Below are positions 11,503 to 22,334 of a stretch of 64,000 nucleotides of DNA, piece after piece. A program made the translations under genes and the position numbers. Source of the stretch: Prostheceraeus crozeri (lineage: Eukaryota; Platyhelminthes; Polycladida; Euryleptidae); NCBI GenBank assembly GCA_907163375.1, contig CAJQUW010007951.1, positions 1 to 64,000 of the forward strand, in the 5' to 3' direction. Positions within the stretch are counted from its first letter, which is position 1. Each line of letters starts with the position of its first letter. A model generated the notes under the pieces. That model was not told where the DNA came from. It ran no database searches and saw only the letters and a list, made by a program, of their open reading frames with translations.

Positions 11503-11828
11503 GTTAGCAAAATAATGCATGATTTTTAAACAATTGATGAGGAGGAATTCGTTATTAGCTTTCTGACTCCTGCACGGGAGATACGATGTCGTTACTTTAA
11601 ATTTAGTGCGCCGTAGCAGTGACTTCTTGAATAAGCCATTACTGAGTGAATTACAATGTTAATGATATTTAGCAAAGTTAAGTCGTACATCTGACCCGCT
11701 CGATAGACTCTATGATAAACCATATGTGCCAAAAAAATATCTAAAAAATTGAAATACGTGAAAAATGGTATTTTTTGTGAAATGTCGTATTTGCTGCTAT
11801 CTAACTTCCAATTTTCTTGCGGTGCCAG

Positions 11829-12084
11829 GAGCAGTTTCAAATCTCCGCTTTGATAATATTGTCGATGCAAGTATTGTTGTCCGATGGAATCCTCCTTCCC
11901 AACCAAATGGAATCGTGTTAAATTACACGCTGTCCTATCGGATGCGTGATGCTACCGATCCCAAAACAGATTCCTTCACATTGGGGTCTACTGTAAGAAG
12001 TAAAAAGATAACAGAACTTCGACATAGAACATGGTATATTGTCAGCGTCGTTGCACACACGATAATTGGAGCTGGGACTGCAAA
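11829..12084 (+). CDS. fibronectin III exon (nearly whole domain)
   Basis: Acceptor TTGCGGTGCCAG|GA and donor AAA|GTAAGT bound a 256-bp exon that accepts phase 1 from the 11295-11502 exon (G|GA gives Gly). Translation GAVSNLRFDNIVDASIVVRWNPP, then NGIVLNYTLSYRM, then ITELRHRTWYIVSVVAHTIIGAG gives the A-to-G strands of a fibronectin III domain with the core Trp (RWNPP) and the Tyr/Leu core (ITELRHRTWYIVSV). The domain starts at a phase-1 intron, as usual for shuffled extracellular modules; the final strand must be on the next exon, which I cannot find before 12.7 kb. This exon itself is intact. Likely a cell-adhesion or receptor protein. Confidence 0.8.
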
Positions 12085-12764
12085 GTAAGTGGAAAGGGAG
12101 GGAGAGGGGGAGTACAGGAGGGTGAGGAACACTCCCCTGTTGTGCCACTTGCGCTTCGGTGCGAACATTTATGTATTGAATAAAGTTTTGAAGGATACCT
12201 GTTTCGCATTAATTCTCATTAACTCCACGGGTCACAATTACATCAAACAGAAAACTGCTGTGTTATACAAAAATATGTTCATAAACCAGTATGATGAGAG
12301 TCCAAGCTAGTCGATAAGAAAATTGAAAACAAAGATAAACATCGGCATGGGTCAAATTGCGCTCAGCACCAGCTGACAAATCATTACAGATACCATCAAA
12401 GTCAATCTTTTGGTTCGTTTGCGACATGTTTAACATAAAAACACATTGAATTTTTTTGCTTGTTATATCAATAGCTTGAAATCCAATTATCACTCGTAAG
12501 TTAGGTGAGTTTATTGCCTCAGGATGGCTTTTAGCGATGAGAAACAATTGATTCGTTTTTACGTCGATACGGGAGGTTCACTTCAAGCTCATTTTTTCAA
12601 ATAAATTGAAAATAGAACAGTTACTCCCTTCTATTCACGACTTTTATCGCAAAAATACAAAGATTAAAATAAAAAGGTAGATGTCTCAGATGTCTAACAC
12701 AATGAGGCGGGTACAGTTATCAATGTTGGTCGTACGATATTGGATTTCATATGCATTTCATCCT
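12085..12764. other. probable intron / intergenic
   Basis: Follows the donor of the fibronectin exon. No further fibronectin-like exon or repeat end recognised. Confidence 0.4.
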
Positions 12765-13628
12765 TCAAGCAATGCGGACATAGAAATTGCCATCATCAGC
12801 TTTCACAGCACCATATAAGCGGAATTCAGATGCTTGTTGTGGTTCTTTGTCTATGAAGAATGGTCCTCCGTTAATCCTATTTACCCAAGCATAGTTTAAG
12901 TCATAACGCAGCCAGTAACAGAATCCTTTCGATCCAAGAACCATCATGAATCCGGTATCGCGACATTGCACATTTCTTGGATATTTTATCAGGAAATGAT
13001 TATCACTTTTGATATAACCTTCCATAGTAAAAGATTCGATTTTATGGCTCTTTAATGCTGAAATGCTCCAAGGATGAGCATAGATAAGGTTATCAGCTGT
13101 AAACCATGCATCATTATCTTTCATTCGACCACTCGCTGACATTCGGAAATTGAGAGTGACAGCTTCTTTGCTTCTCTGATCCAAGAGCGCCAATTTGATA
13201 GTATGAAAGGGAGATGGGAACACCTCCATCAGAGGACTTTTGTAGCTGTTGGTGTTGGTCTCAACGGTTTTTGTATCTTGCTGTGTGATGTTAGAAGTGC
13301 TGCTGGTGATCAGCGAATAAGGACGTTGAAGACGATCAGACCGAGTTCTTAACAAGAGGAGGCTTTCTTTACCGGCTTCAACTCTTCGATAAAGCGGACA
13401 AGATGATCTGACTGCATTTGTATCATGACATGACCTGTATAAGACACACGAGCCGTTGTCAAAAGCACGAAGCGCTGATGCGTGAAAGTGGGAGGCTTGT
13501 CGAATGCAGAAATCTTTCTTGGAGAGGTTGTTGTGTGAAGGATGAATGATTTGTACAGAGGCTGGTCCACAGGACTCGCAAGGTGCAATGGTGTGCAGTA
13601 GGAAACACAATATGCTTTGAAACTTCAT
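12765..13628 (-). CDS. secreted Cys-containing protein, PAN/apple-like N-terminal part
   Basis: Single open frame; the upstream Met at 13664 gives 299 residues, but the Met at 13628 (287 residues) begins MKFQSILCFLLHTIAPCESC, a good signal peptide, so I prefer it. After it comes a cysteine-bearing module: KDFCIRQASHFHASALRAFDNGSCVLYRSC, the F/C...A...C.LY..C pattern of PAN/apple domains. A Thr/Ser-rich linker (SLITSSTSNITQQDTKT) follows, then a ~140-residue globular part rich in aromatic residues (DNDAWFTADNLIYAHPWSI, CYWLRYDLNYAWVN) that I do not recognise. No membrane segment after the signal peptide, so probably secreted or matrix protein. No intron is needed. It lies between the fibronectin exons (opposite strand) and a Penelope-like element. 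Function unknown; the PAN call rests on spacing only. Confidence 0.65.
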   Translation of the reverse strand: MKFQSILCFLLHTIAPCESCGPASVQIIHPSHNNLSKKDFCIRQASHFHASALRAFDNGSCVLYRSCHDTNAVRSSCPLYRRVEAGKESLLLLRTRSDRLQRPYSLITSSTSNITQQDTKTVETNTNSYKSPLMEVFPSPFHTIKLALLDQRSKEAVTLNFRMSASGRMKDNDAWFTADNLIYAHPWSISALKSHKIESFTMEGYIKSDNHFLIKYPRNVQCRDTGFMMVLGSKGFCYWLRYDLNYAWVNRINGGPFFIDKEPQQASEFRLYGAVKADDGNFYVRIA

Positions 13629-14001
13629 ACAATGGCAAGACATCTCCAAGGTGCAGAATGACAATTTGGAAGTATGGAAGAGAATATATTTTACAATAAG
13701 AAAACTTTTTTCACCCCAACAACTTCTTGTGTCATCTTGTCAACCATTCATGCGTGTGCGTAAGTGAGTGATTTTTTCCTCACAACTAATATCAAGGAAA
13801 TTACTTACAGTAGGGGAGAGAAAGTAACTGAGCATGGCATGCACAGAAAGAATTAAAGATTGAAGATGTATGTAATACATGAGTAAGTGCACTTCAATTA
13901 TGTATCTAAAAGATGCCTCTTAGCTTAGAGGCAAAGCTATCTTTTAAACTCTATGTAACTTTTTGTATCTTAATAAGAACCTCTTAAACCCTAATTATTA
14001 A
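13629..14001. other. 5' flank of secreted-protein gene
   Basis: Short AT-rich stretch, holding the promoter and 5' leader if the gene is active. No TATA box or other site that I would defend. Confidence 0.35.
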
Positions 14002-14035
14002 TGAAAATCGAAAAGAATTGAAAACAATCCGTGTT

Positions 14036-14085
14036 CAGGTGCACGACATGTTTCAGCTTTATAAAGCCATCCTCAGGTAAACAAA
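14036..14085 (-). ncRNA. candidate hammerhead ribozyme, left arm
   Basis: Minus-strand twin of the motif at 16291-16340: conserved core CTGAGGA (14076-14070), a stem II built from GGCTTT/AAAGCT, GAAAC (14054-14050) and the cleavage triplet GTC (14047-14045) with a two-base-pair stem III. Present because the left arm is an inverted copy of the element's 3' end. Confidence 0.55.
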
Positions 14086-16290
14086 GATATGTACAGGATA
14101 AAATTCTCTTAAATATAAAACTCATGGTTACATCGGATGGTATGATCACATTTCAACGCTAAAATCAAGGTCATTCACAACAGTCAGAGATACAAAGAAT
14201 AATGAAATAAAATCAATTCTATTTACAGTTCTACAAATTTAGGCATAGATTCATGGAGCTTTCCCGTTCATTCATCAGGCTATTGTTCGATTTCTTTAAA
14301 AGAATAGATTCCAGATGTCTAGGGTACCTCGTCTGAGAAACGACCTTGAAATTATCTTTGTGAGGAGGATGAACATGCAAGCTAATTTCAGAAGGCGTTG
14401 GGTAGCCTTTCAAGTGTTCATTCATCCTAGTAATGAAATGGTTTCCAGTCTAAAAGTTCTTCAGACTGTGTCCTCTCGTAAATCTATATGTTAGCAAATT
14501 TGACGAGGGGAACGGTGTTGTAATTGATAAACGCACCTCCTGTGTGTCAAAGATGGAAAAGCTTCTTGGAGATCAATCCAAATTCCAAAAATATTCTCCC
14601 TCTGCTCGCTCAAGAAAGAGTCCATTCATTTTCGAAGAGGATAGATTCGTGCGAAAACTCATTCAACTGAAAAGTAAAGGCCTGATTTCCGATACGATTT
14701 TCAAAATCATTAAGCCAGTCGGTTCCCAACTGGCGAGACTCTATACGGTCTCCCTAAAATTCATAAAGATCGGAGTGATCCTCCTTACCGTCCTATTCTA
14801 AATATGATCGATGCTTATCCGTCTAATCTAGCCAAATGGCTGGATAGAATTCTGAAGCCTCTTCTCCCAAAAGAGTTTGTGGTGAAAGACACCTTCGAGT
14901 TCACTGATCTCATCAAAGGTCAAGCTTCTAAAAGTCGTAAAATAGTCAGTTTTGACGTGAAAAGTCAAACCCGTGATGATAAAAGTGATAACCCGTCGAT
15001 TATACCATCGAGCATATTGTGTCCACCATTTCGGAAGATGAAATCCCTATCGGAAAACAGGCCTTGCGAGAGCTACTGAAGTTAGCATCTACCAACATCC
15101 TTTTCTCCTTCAATGAGGAATTGTATGTTCAAGTGGATGGGATGTCTATGGGTTCATGTCTCGCCCCAACGATGGCTGCATTTGCCATGGACATGCTTGA
15201 GAAACAATTGAAAAATTTTGTCGGTTCTGGCCCAGTGTTTTACAAACGGCATGTGGACGATTTTTTTTGCATAATTGAGATGAATGCTGATATTTCTGTT
15301 TTTCATTCCTTTTTGAATGAACTGCATCCTCAGATCGACTTTACCTGCGAAGAAGAAGTCGGTGGTCATCTGACTTTCTTGGATGCCGTAGTTTCGAAAA
15401 ATGATGAAGCCTTCGACACTACCTGCCACTTCAAAGAAACCAACACCGGTGTTTACACCCCAAATTCGGCATACTCTCCAAAGCGATATCGCTTGGCTGC
15501 CATGAGGTCACTTTTCAGCCGCGCTTTGAAAATTAATTCTGATATCAGCAATTATCACAAGTCTGCAAGTACCTTCACTGCTGTTTTTCAAAAAATGGTT
15601 TCACGAATACTGAGATAATTCGTATTCGGAAAGAAGTTGAGGCGAGACATGAAAACCGGACTCCCAACCACACTGAAAATGATAGAAGTGACACCCGTAC
15701 AATTAATTGGAGCTTTCCCTTCATTGCTGAAGGAGAAAATACTTTAAGAAAACATATAAAAGATATCAACAAAATTATTTCTCCTATTGCGAAAATTCGC
15801 CCTGTATTCCAGACTCTCAAGACCAGTATGTTCTTTGCTAACAAAGACAAAGTGCCTACCGAGCTCAAGTCAAACATTGTCTACAAGTATTCTTGTGAGC
15901 ACTGTGACAAGTGCTACATCGGCAGCTCGGTCAGGCATTTCATTACTAGGATGAATGAACACTTGAAAGGCTACCCAACGCCTTCTGAAATTAGCTTGCA
16001 TGTTCATCCTCCTCACAAAGATAATTTCAAGGTCGTTTCTCAGACGAGGTACCCTAGACATCTGGAATCTATTCTTTTAAAGAAATCGAACAATAGCCTG
16101 ATGAATGAACGGGAAAGCTCCATGAATCTATGCCTAAATTTGTAGAACTGTAAATAGAATTGATTTTATTTCATTATTCTTTGTATCTCTGACTGTTGTG
16201 AATGACCTTGATTTTAGCGTTGAAATGTGATCATACCATCCGATGTAACCATGAGTTTTATATTTAAGAGAATTTTATCCTGTACATATC

Positions 16291-16340
16291 TTTGTTTACC
16301 TGAGGATGGCTTTATAAAGCTGAAACATGTCGTGCACCTG
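16291..16340 (+). ncRNA. candidate hammerhead ribozyme, right arm
   Basis: Core boxes in the right order: CTGAGGA (16300-16306), hairpin GGCTTT-AT-AAAGCT (stem II), GAAAC (16322-16326), then ATGTC with predicted cleavage after C16331. Stem III is minimal (A-U and C-G closing a two-base loop), as reported for hammerheads of Penelope-like elements. Stem I can pair TTTAC before the core with GTGCA after the site, imperfectly (one mismatch, one G-T). Stem II has an unpaired U next to the core, so activity is not assured. Known role in such elements: self-processing of the element RNA. Confidence 0.6.
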
Positions 16341-16481
16341 AACACGGATTGTTTTCAATTCTTTTCGATTTTCAATACTATGGGCACTATTTCTCTAATT
16401 ATTAATCTTTTGAATTAAGCGGCATACATGTGCTTCTGCTACATTATATTGACCTATAGTGTTCTGTACATACATTTCTTC

Positions 16482-17220
16482 CAGGGATGCGGAGTCCTAT
16501 CATTTTGATAGGACTCCGACTCCAACTCCGGGTGGCAAGTTTGTAAAGCCTAGTTTTCTGAAAATAGGCTATCATAGATCATTATAGGCTTACGGTACCT
16601 GAACCTATCTTTAGTGATCATTTCTGTATCAATTATCGATGAAAGTTCATCAAATGTCGCTTTAAGTTGGATGCATGCGACTCTGCTCCTCCCATCTTGT
16701 TGATGTGTGCTTCACACGGTTTTCTGCAGTCTCTACCAGGCAGGAAAATCCCCATCCTTCTCCAAAAAATATGAGTACACTTTTGATTTTAATATGCGCT
16801 TTGGAGGAGAAATATCACACGATTAACGCGAGGGTAAGTGGTAATGTTCTCAAACATTACCACAATATTTCATTTTTGTCTCTGATGTGACCTTTGCTAC
16901 GTAGGTGTGATCGAGGCTAGGAAGTCTTGTCTTCTCTACCAAATCGCCCAGAGAAAAGACAATCCTTTTTCACTTTCACGGTTCATTCCCTCAACTATTA
17001 CTAGCTTTGCATGCAGCAGTGTCTCTGTACTTTTGTTTGACGGAGAAAGTTGACATCAAGACAGTGACAGCTATGTACGAGGATAAATAATTTGTTTGCA
17101 TTATATTACGGGTCCAGCTATAGGCCGGAGTCCGGAGTCTTATCATTTTATAGGACTCCAACTCCGACTCCAGCAAAAATGATAGGACTCCGGGACTCCG
17201 ACTCCGAATCCGCATCCCTG
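16482..17220. mobile_element. non-autonomous hAT-type element, 739 bp
   Basis: Ends CAGGGATGCGGA (16482) and its exact complement TCCGCATCCCTG (17220), extended by GGAGTC/GACTCC repeats with ATCATTTT cores on both sides. Flanks ATTTCTTC and ATTTCTAC (7 of 8 identical) give the 8-bp duplication expected of hAT insertions. The interior has no transposase. Inserted about 100 bp past the Penelope-like element. Confidence 0.75.
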
Positions 17221-17229
17221 ATTTCTACA

Positions 17230-18013
17230 CAGGGACAATCAAACATTAATTGCAATTAATTCTAATTGCAACAGAAAGCAATCAATTAATTGCAGTCATA
17301 TTGTTACATCAATCAACTAATGACAATTATTTGATGACAACAATCAATTAGTTGCAGTTAATTGTGCTCATCAATCAATTGCAATTATATTTATCATCGC
17401 CGTTTGAATAGACTAATTATTGATTTTGAATTTTCCACTCCGTCATTTCACTTTGATGACGAATTAGGCTGCATGGGCCGATCTACTTTACAAGTCGCAT
17501 AGTAGCTTATTATTATCCATTTGGATAGTGACTTGAGTAGACCCATTACATGAAATGCATGATACACGAAAGCTATATTTTTAGTAGAATGTGATTATTG
17601 ACAGCTTTCATCACATTCCTAAGTTCATGCATCATAACTGTAGGGATACTCATTCATCGAAACAAATGAATGAATAATCACATGTGCCTAAACATAACAC
17701 AAAATACAGCTTTAGAAGTTATCATGAATAGAGATAGTAAACACATTATGTACCAAATAGTTCCTGATTGGAATCCTGAATACGATCAGTTTGTAAATAA
17801 GGACATGTTTAGTACGCTTCGTGTCTAAATTTATCACTGATGCTGGAACGTTTTTCCTTCGATGATGAATAGTGACGGCATTGCAAGTTAATCAGTCAAT
17901 TGATTACTTTTCCTACTACAACACAAATCAATTAATTGTAATTATTGATTGATATTAATCCATTAATTATATTTTTTTGATAGCATCAATCAATTAATTT
18001 TTGACAACTCCTG
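17230..18013. mobile_element. likely non-autonomous hAT-type element rich in CAATTAATTG
   Basis: Ends CAGGGACAATCAAACATTAA and CAGGAGTTGTCAAAAATTAA (complement of the right end) match partly. Both subterminal regions (17240-17400 and 17890-18000) are packed with CAATCAATTAATTGCAATTA-like units. Flanks TTTCTACA and GTTATACG match at 5 of 8 positions only, so the copy is old or the ends are slightly off. No coding content. Confidence 0.5.
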
Positions 18014-18469
18014 GTTATACGTATTCTATTCGAGTGCTCAAGTATTGGTCATTCAAGTATGCCGAACACTTTTAAAAACTGCTGGACACATTTCAATGAA
18101 ACTTCAGTTATAATGAGAAAACTCAAATGTCGTAAGCTCTTACTCACGAATGATATCAGCCAATGCCAGAAAAAAACAAACAGGACGTCATTCGGTGAGA
18201 TAATTTGGTTGGTCAAAATAATTTAGCTTGTTGCACAATTTTCTTAGATGTGGTGGAAATGAAATAAGATCCTCCAAAACGAAGGTAATCAAATTGATTT
18301 GATGGTCTTTGATGACCAAATGATTTCCATGTGGGGGGGGGGGTTGAAATGTAAGCATTGATTGCACATTATCATCACAATTCTAACAGTTGATGAGAAT
18401 CAGTTTCGAAAAATGATCACAGAAATTATAATCTACATCAAGCGCATGTTGGAGAATGGATGACATGAC
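18014..18469. other. 3' flank of the Toll-like gene
   Basis: A G-run at 18331 is the only notable simple sequence. No clear polyadenylation hexamer on the minus strand was found. Confidence 0.35.
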
Positions 18470-21400
18470 CTAAAAGTCGGTCATAGCAATACGTTGATTG
18501 TAGATGTGATGACCACATCCATCTTCTAAGTCTTCTTTATCATCATTCATGTAAAGAATTATAGTGGGTTGCATCAATAATTGTTCAAACTCTACTTCAT
18601 CCATTGACCAGGTGTTTGAGTTGATTTGAAATCCATCCGCTTTATCTGTAAGGATATAGCGCTCCAATAAATGCCAGTTTCGCTGGACATCGAGCCAATC
18701 AAGACTTAAAACAATTTCTTGGTCTCTAAGATTGGCGAACGGTTGCATTGAAGGCCTTGAACAAATAATGGATATACTTCCGATTTCTAGAAAAATGATT
18801 GAGCTACGAAATGGCAATGTTTTAGAACGTGCTTTTAGACTTGGAATCAAATATCTGTGTGTCCAACTATCATTCAGCAATGCATCAGAAACAACTACAA
18901 GAACCTGTGTACAACAGCCAATTATAGTGTCCAGAGATATCGCTCCATGATTGACCAAACCTTCGATAGTTCCATATAACCGTCCATGGCGAATATGACA
19001 TATGCGCAGATGCGATCGAAATCTGTCTAGCATTAACCGGACATGACTGCCAACTTGGTTTTCGTGCGATATGATGCAGACTTGCAACTCTTCGCATGGA
19101 CGCATTCGATTCTCATTCAACAATGGAGCTGTTTCATCATTACAAGGCTGATTAGGTAGAATTTTTGGTGGTGGAGGTAATGCAAGAAGAAAACGTTCCC
19201 AAAAATAATGACTATTCCAAATCAGCAGAGGGTATTCGTTGAAGAACATCTGGAAATTCATCCATTGAGGATGATCTTTCACATGACGGTTTAACAGAAT
19301 AGGAAGAACATGTAAGAGGGAACCTTTCTGTCTTAGGTTGGCTGCTACGATCATATGCATTTCTTGAACAAGCAACGGGTCATCCAGCAGACTTTCTGAA
19401 ACGAGGTAATAACAATAACTGAAAGTTTTAACAACCTCAAAGAATTGGAGCAGATTATCACAACTGCACTTAAATGGATTTCCTACCATGTCTAAACTGA
19501 TTAATGTATGGCTGAGGTTTTGAAATGGTTTCCATGAAGGTTCCGCTATTTCATTTCTCCGCAAAAGAATTACTGAAATCTTTGATAGGCCAGAAAATAT
19601 GTTGTCACTCAAATGTGCAATATAGTTGTCTGATAAATCTAAATGTCTCAAATTATCAAGATTTTTGAATGCGCCCAGTCCAATCCAGCGCATGTCACTT
19701 TTATTTAAGTGAAGAGAAAAAAGACTATGTCCAAGAATCATGGGGAAACTACTTGCACCTATCGAATCAAGCTTATTACCATCCAACTTTATGGTTGTAG
19801 CATTCATCAATAGCTTTGGAATGTAAGATAACTTTCTTTGACTGCAATCTATTACTATGGATCGACCATTAAACGTTCCCGAGCACAGGCATCTTTCTGG
19901 ACAGACCCAACGACAAGGGCATTCGGAATATTCCTTGCAACAAGGACAATGTCCGCTGCAAGTTAATCCACGTGAATAACACAGAAATTCCGTTGTCGTC
20001 TTTGTTACACTTTGACGTGTACTTTCATCATTAAGAAAGCCGTAACATTGTTTGTTCGGTTCGACGACAATTGAAGGATAATCGTAAAACTCCGGAATAT
20101 TCATAATTTCAAACCGCGTGGCCTCAAATACAGACCGGCAATCACAAACGTAAGATTGATTGTTACCTCTGATATCTAGAGTTACTCTCTGGCTCATCGT
20201 ATATCTTCGAGATATTTTAAATGAATCTCTTGGAAGGTATTTGAATGGATTTCTTCTTAAATCTAATGTCATTAAATGAGTCAAATTCTCAAATACATAT
20301 GGACTGAATGACGTAACCGCATTATCATTGAGATATATGCTTTCTATCATCGGTATCTTGCTTGTCAAGCTTGAATCCAACGATCGAATTAAATTGTGGC
20401 TGAGATCGAGCATAAACAGATTCGGCATGCTTACATTTATCACAAATTTTTCCAAAAAAATGCTTTGTAGATTTATCACTTGTATACGATTATCATTTGA
20501 AACAAAATCTGGTGAGATATAATTGATATTATTATCTCTCAAATTGATAATAGATAATTGATGCAGAAATCTAAATGAGTCATGGGGTATTCCATGAATG
20601 CTGTTATTATTGATTGACACAATCTGCAGAGACCATTGGAGCCCGTAGAATATTTTACATTCGTGGTCGAGAAATATATCGTCCAATAAGTTTCCATCCA
20701 GAAGCAACTTCGAAATACTACCAAGTCCTAATAGAACTTCTGGTAAAAACTTCAAAGCGTTGTTCTTTAGTTCTAGTAGCCATGGACGAAATGCTCCAAA
20801 TGCAAACTTTATTGCGACGCCATGTTTTTTTAACATGTCAATTAAGTAAACAGCCAATAGTGGTTCTGTGTTATTCGTCCAACCAATGAATTCTGTACTG
20901 AAGTTCATAAGTCGCTCATATTCGTATCTCCGGGTATGAAAATGCTTAGCATTGCCTTTCACCCAATCCCTGAATCGATTCGCTAAAAGAATCCGAATCT
21001 CTTGCAATGCTCTATCTGCGAACAGTCCACCAAACTCTCGAATGCCGTTGTCATTGAGCTTGATTTGATTCAATGACTCTAATTGACTCAACAAGACAAA
21101 TTGAGGTGCTTGAACGTCTGCTATATCATTGAAGGAAAAATCAATCACCTCAAGAAATTTACAGTTATATAGAATAGAGGCAGGCAAATTAAACAGGTGA
21201 CTATTTCGAATAGAAATTGAATGTAAGAAACAATCCGAAGTGTCATTGAATCGATCCTTGAAATCTAAATCGACTTCAATGCTTATCAGTATGTCGCCAC
21301 CAACAGCTTTATCCCAATCGATACTTGTTTTCCAATTCATTTCTGGCCAATCATGTGGCTCGACAATATCTGGTGCTAGCGGACATGCGTCGATATCAAG

Positions 21401-21715
21401 AATCTTCAGATTTGTATAAACTGATACAATTTTGTTAATATCAACTATCAAACCTTTATAAACCCTTTCAAGCTGACAATTGATACTTATTGATACTCCT
21501 TTGTCAAATTCTGAGCAGTTGTTTTGGAAAGGTCGTTCTTCTGAAATGATGCAATTCAGTGTTTTTCTAAGCTGACAAGTGCAATAAACAGGTGGTGGTG
21601 CAGAGTTATTTCTTTTCCATTCTAGCCACTTGGGCCAATAATTTCTTGTATGAGAAGAGGTGGCGTAGACAGTGAGAAATAAAATTACCACGCACAATCG
21701 ATGCACTGCGTGCAT
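18470..21715 (-). CDS. Toll-like-receptor-related leucine-rich repeat protein, no visible membrane span
   Basis: Intronless frame of 1081 residues. Residues 1-23 are a signal peptide (MHAVHRLCVVILFLTVYATS). An N-terminal Cys cap (C45, C47, C55, C67) precedes leucine-rich repeats (about 150-520; e.g. LFMLDLSHNLIRSLDSSL). At about 523-625 is a Cys-rich double cap (YVCDC...CYGF...CSGHCPCCKEYSECPCRWVC...CLCSG), the mid-ectodomain cluster of protostome-type multi-cysteine TLRs, then four or five more repeats and a C-terminal cap start (NPFKCSCDN, about 745). A TIR-like tail (about 877-1010) follows: LQVCIISHEN for box 1, ICHIRHGRLYG where the family has RD..PG, LVVVSDALLNDSW, and NWHLLERYI for box 3. 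All three boxes are degraded, and the ~105 residues between cap and tail hold no 20-residue hydrophobic span. So it may be secreted or otherwise not a standard signalling receptor. Start chosen for the signal peptide. Confidence 0.85.
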   Translation of the reverse strand: MHAVHRLCVVILFLTVYATSSHTRNYWPKWLEWKRNNSAPPPVYCTCQLRKTLNCIISEERPFQNNCSEFDKGVSISINCQLERVYKGLIVDINKIVSVYTNLKILDIDACPLAPDIVEPHDWPEMNWKTSIDWDKAVGGDILISIEVDLDFKDRFNDTSDCFLHSISIRNSHLFNLPASILYNCKFLEVIDFSFNDIADVQAPQFVLLSQLESLNQIKLNDNGIREFGGLFADRALQEIRILLANRFRDWVKGNAKHFHTRRYEYERLMNFSTEFIGWTNNTEPLLAVYLIDMLKKHGVAIKFAFGAFRPWLLELKNNALKFLPEVLLGLGSISKLLLDGNLLDDIFLDHECKIFYGLQWSLQIVSINNNSIHGIPHDSFRFLHQLSIINLRDNNINYISPDFVSNDNRIQVINLQSIFLEKFVINVSMPNLFMLDLSHNLIRSLDSSLTSKIPMIESIYLNDNAVTSFSPYVFENLTHLMTLDLRRNPFKYLPRDSFKISRRYTMSQRVTLDIRGNNQSYVCDCRSVFEATRFEIMNIPEFYDYPSIVVEPNKQCYGFLNDESTRQSVTKTTTEFLCYSRGLTCSGHCPCCKEYSECPCRWVCPERCLCSGTFNGRSIVIDCSQRKLSYIPKLLMNATTIKLDGNKLDSIGASSFPMILGHSLFSLHLNKSDMRWIGLGAFKNLDNLRHLDLSDNYIAHLSDNIFSGLSKISVILLRRNEIAEPSWKPFQNLSHTLISLDMVGNPFKCSCDNLLQFFEVVKTFSYCYYLVSESLLDDPLLVQEMHMIVAANLRQKGSLLHVLPILLNRHVKDHPQWMNFQMFFNEYPLLIWNSHYFWERFLLALPPPPKILPNQPCNDETAPLLNENRMRPCEELQVCIISHENQVGSHVRLMLDRFRSHLRICHIRHGRLYGTIEGLVNHGAISLDTIIGCCTQVLVVVSDALLNDSWTHRYLIPSLKARSKTLPFRSSIIFLEIGSISIICSRPSMQPFANLRDQEIVLSLDWLDVQRNWHLLERYILTDKADGFQINSNTWSMDEVEFEQLLMQPTIILYMNDDKEDLEDGCGHHIYNQRIAMTDF

Positions 21716-22326
21716 TTCTATAGTATTTATAATTGATTGTCAAGTTTTTTTCACTTTTAAGTGATCCAGTGTGCCAGCCTGTTCACATATCGCTTTCCAC
21801 GAATCAGCTGATTGATGCAGTTCCTAACGACTTGCCCTGACCATGTCGATCGTTGATTAGCTCGCGATCTCGCCAATTAAAGTGTGCGAGTTTGCGGTGC
21901 TATTCATCGCGAGAGATGTGAAATAAGGATTCATTGAGAAAGACTGATGGTACGAGCCATTGAGTGGTCTGAACCAATTCATACCAGTAAATTCCAGAAT
22001 TCGTTATGATGCCTATTTATTTTCTGTTGAAAATTCTACGGTGATTATTGTTGCACAAATTAGTCGAAGAAATTTCTGATTTTCAATGTTATCAACAGAT
22101 TTAATCATTTACAATCAATGTGTGTTCAGTTATAAGCAGTTAGAACTAGCATAATGCAGTCATATTAGAAACTCATTTTTGGGTGTTGCCATGGGAACGT
22201 GTCTTGCAAAAAGCTGGCAGTATCAACTACGACTACCCTGCATGACATCATGATAAAGTTCAGTAATATCTTTTAACATGTTCACTGTCGAATTTCGCTA
22301 TGATATTTTGCGAATAGAATCCCTCA
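21716..22326. other. upstream region of Toll-like gene
   Basis: Holds the gene's promoter if it is transcribed as drawn. No repeat ends or confident TATA box seen. Confidence 0.35.
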
Positions 22327-22334
22327 TTTAGCAA

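Larger units (their letters stand above)
14002..16374 (+). mobile_element. Penelope-like element with inverted arms (copy 1), broken
   Basis: Retroelement fossil. The left arm (14002-14440) is an inverted copy of the right end (15936-16374), both 439 bp and nearly identical: the inverted pseudo-LTR arrangement known for Penelope-like elements. Between them lies a reverse transcriptase (about 14540-15600) with palm motifs SFDVKS, GMSMGSCLAPTMAAFAMD (around 15140-15190), RHVDDF (around 15250) and LTFLDAVV. A C-terminal GIY-YIG endonuclease follows (about 15860-16140), with a Cys pair (CEHCDKCYIGSS) and R...NEH as in PLE endonucleases. Close to full for the RT core but broken at a handful of places at most; the near-identity of the arms suggests a fairly young copy. 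Each arm carries a candidate hammerhead ribozyme. Confidence 0.85.

Noticed and set aside
20328-20889. Plus-strand frames inside the Toll-like gene
   Set aside because: Shadow frames of the minus-strand coding sequence.
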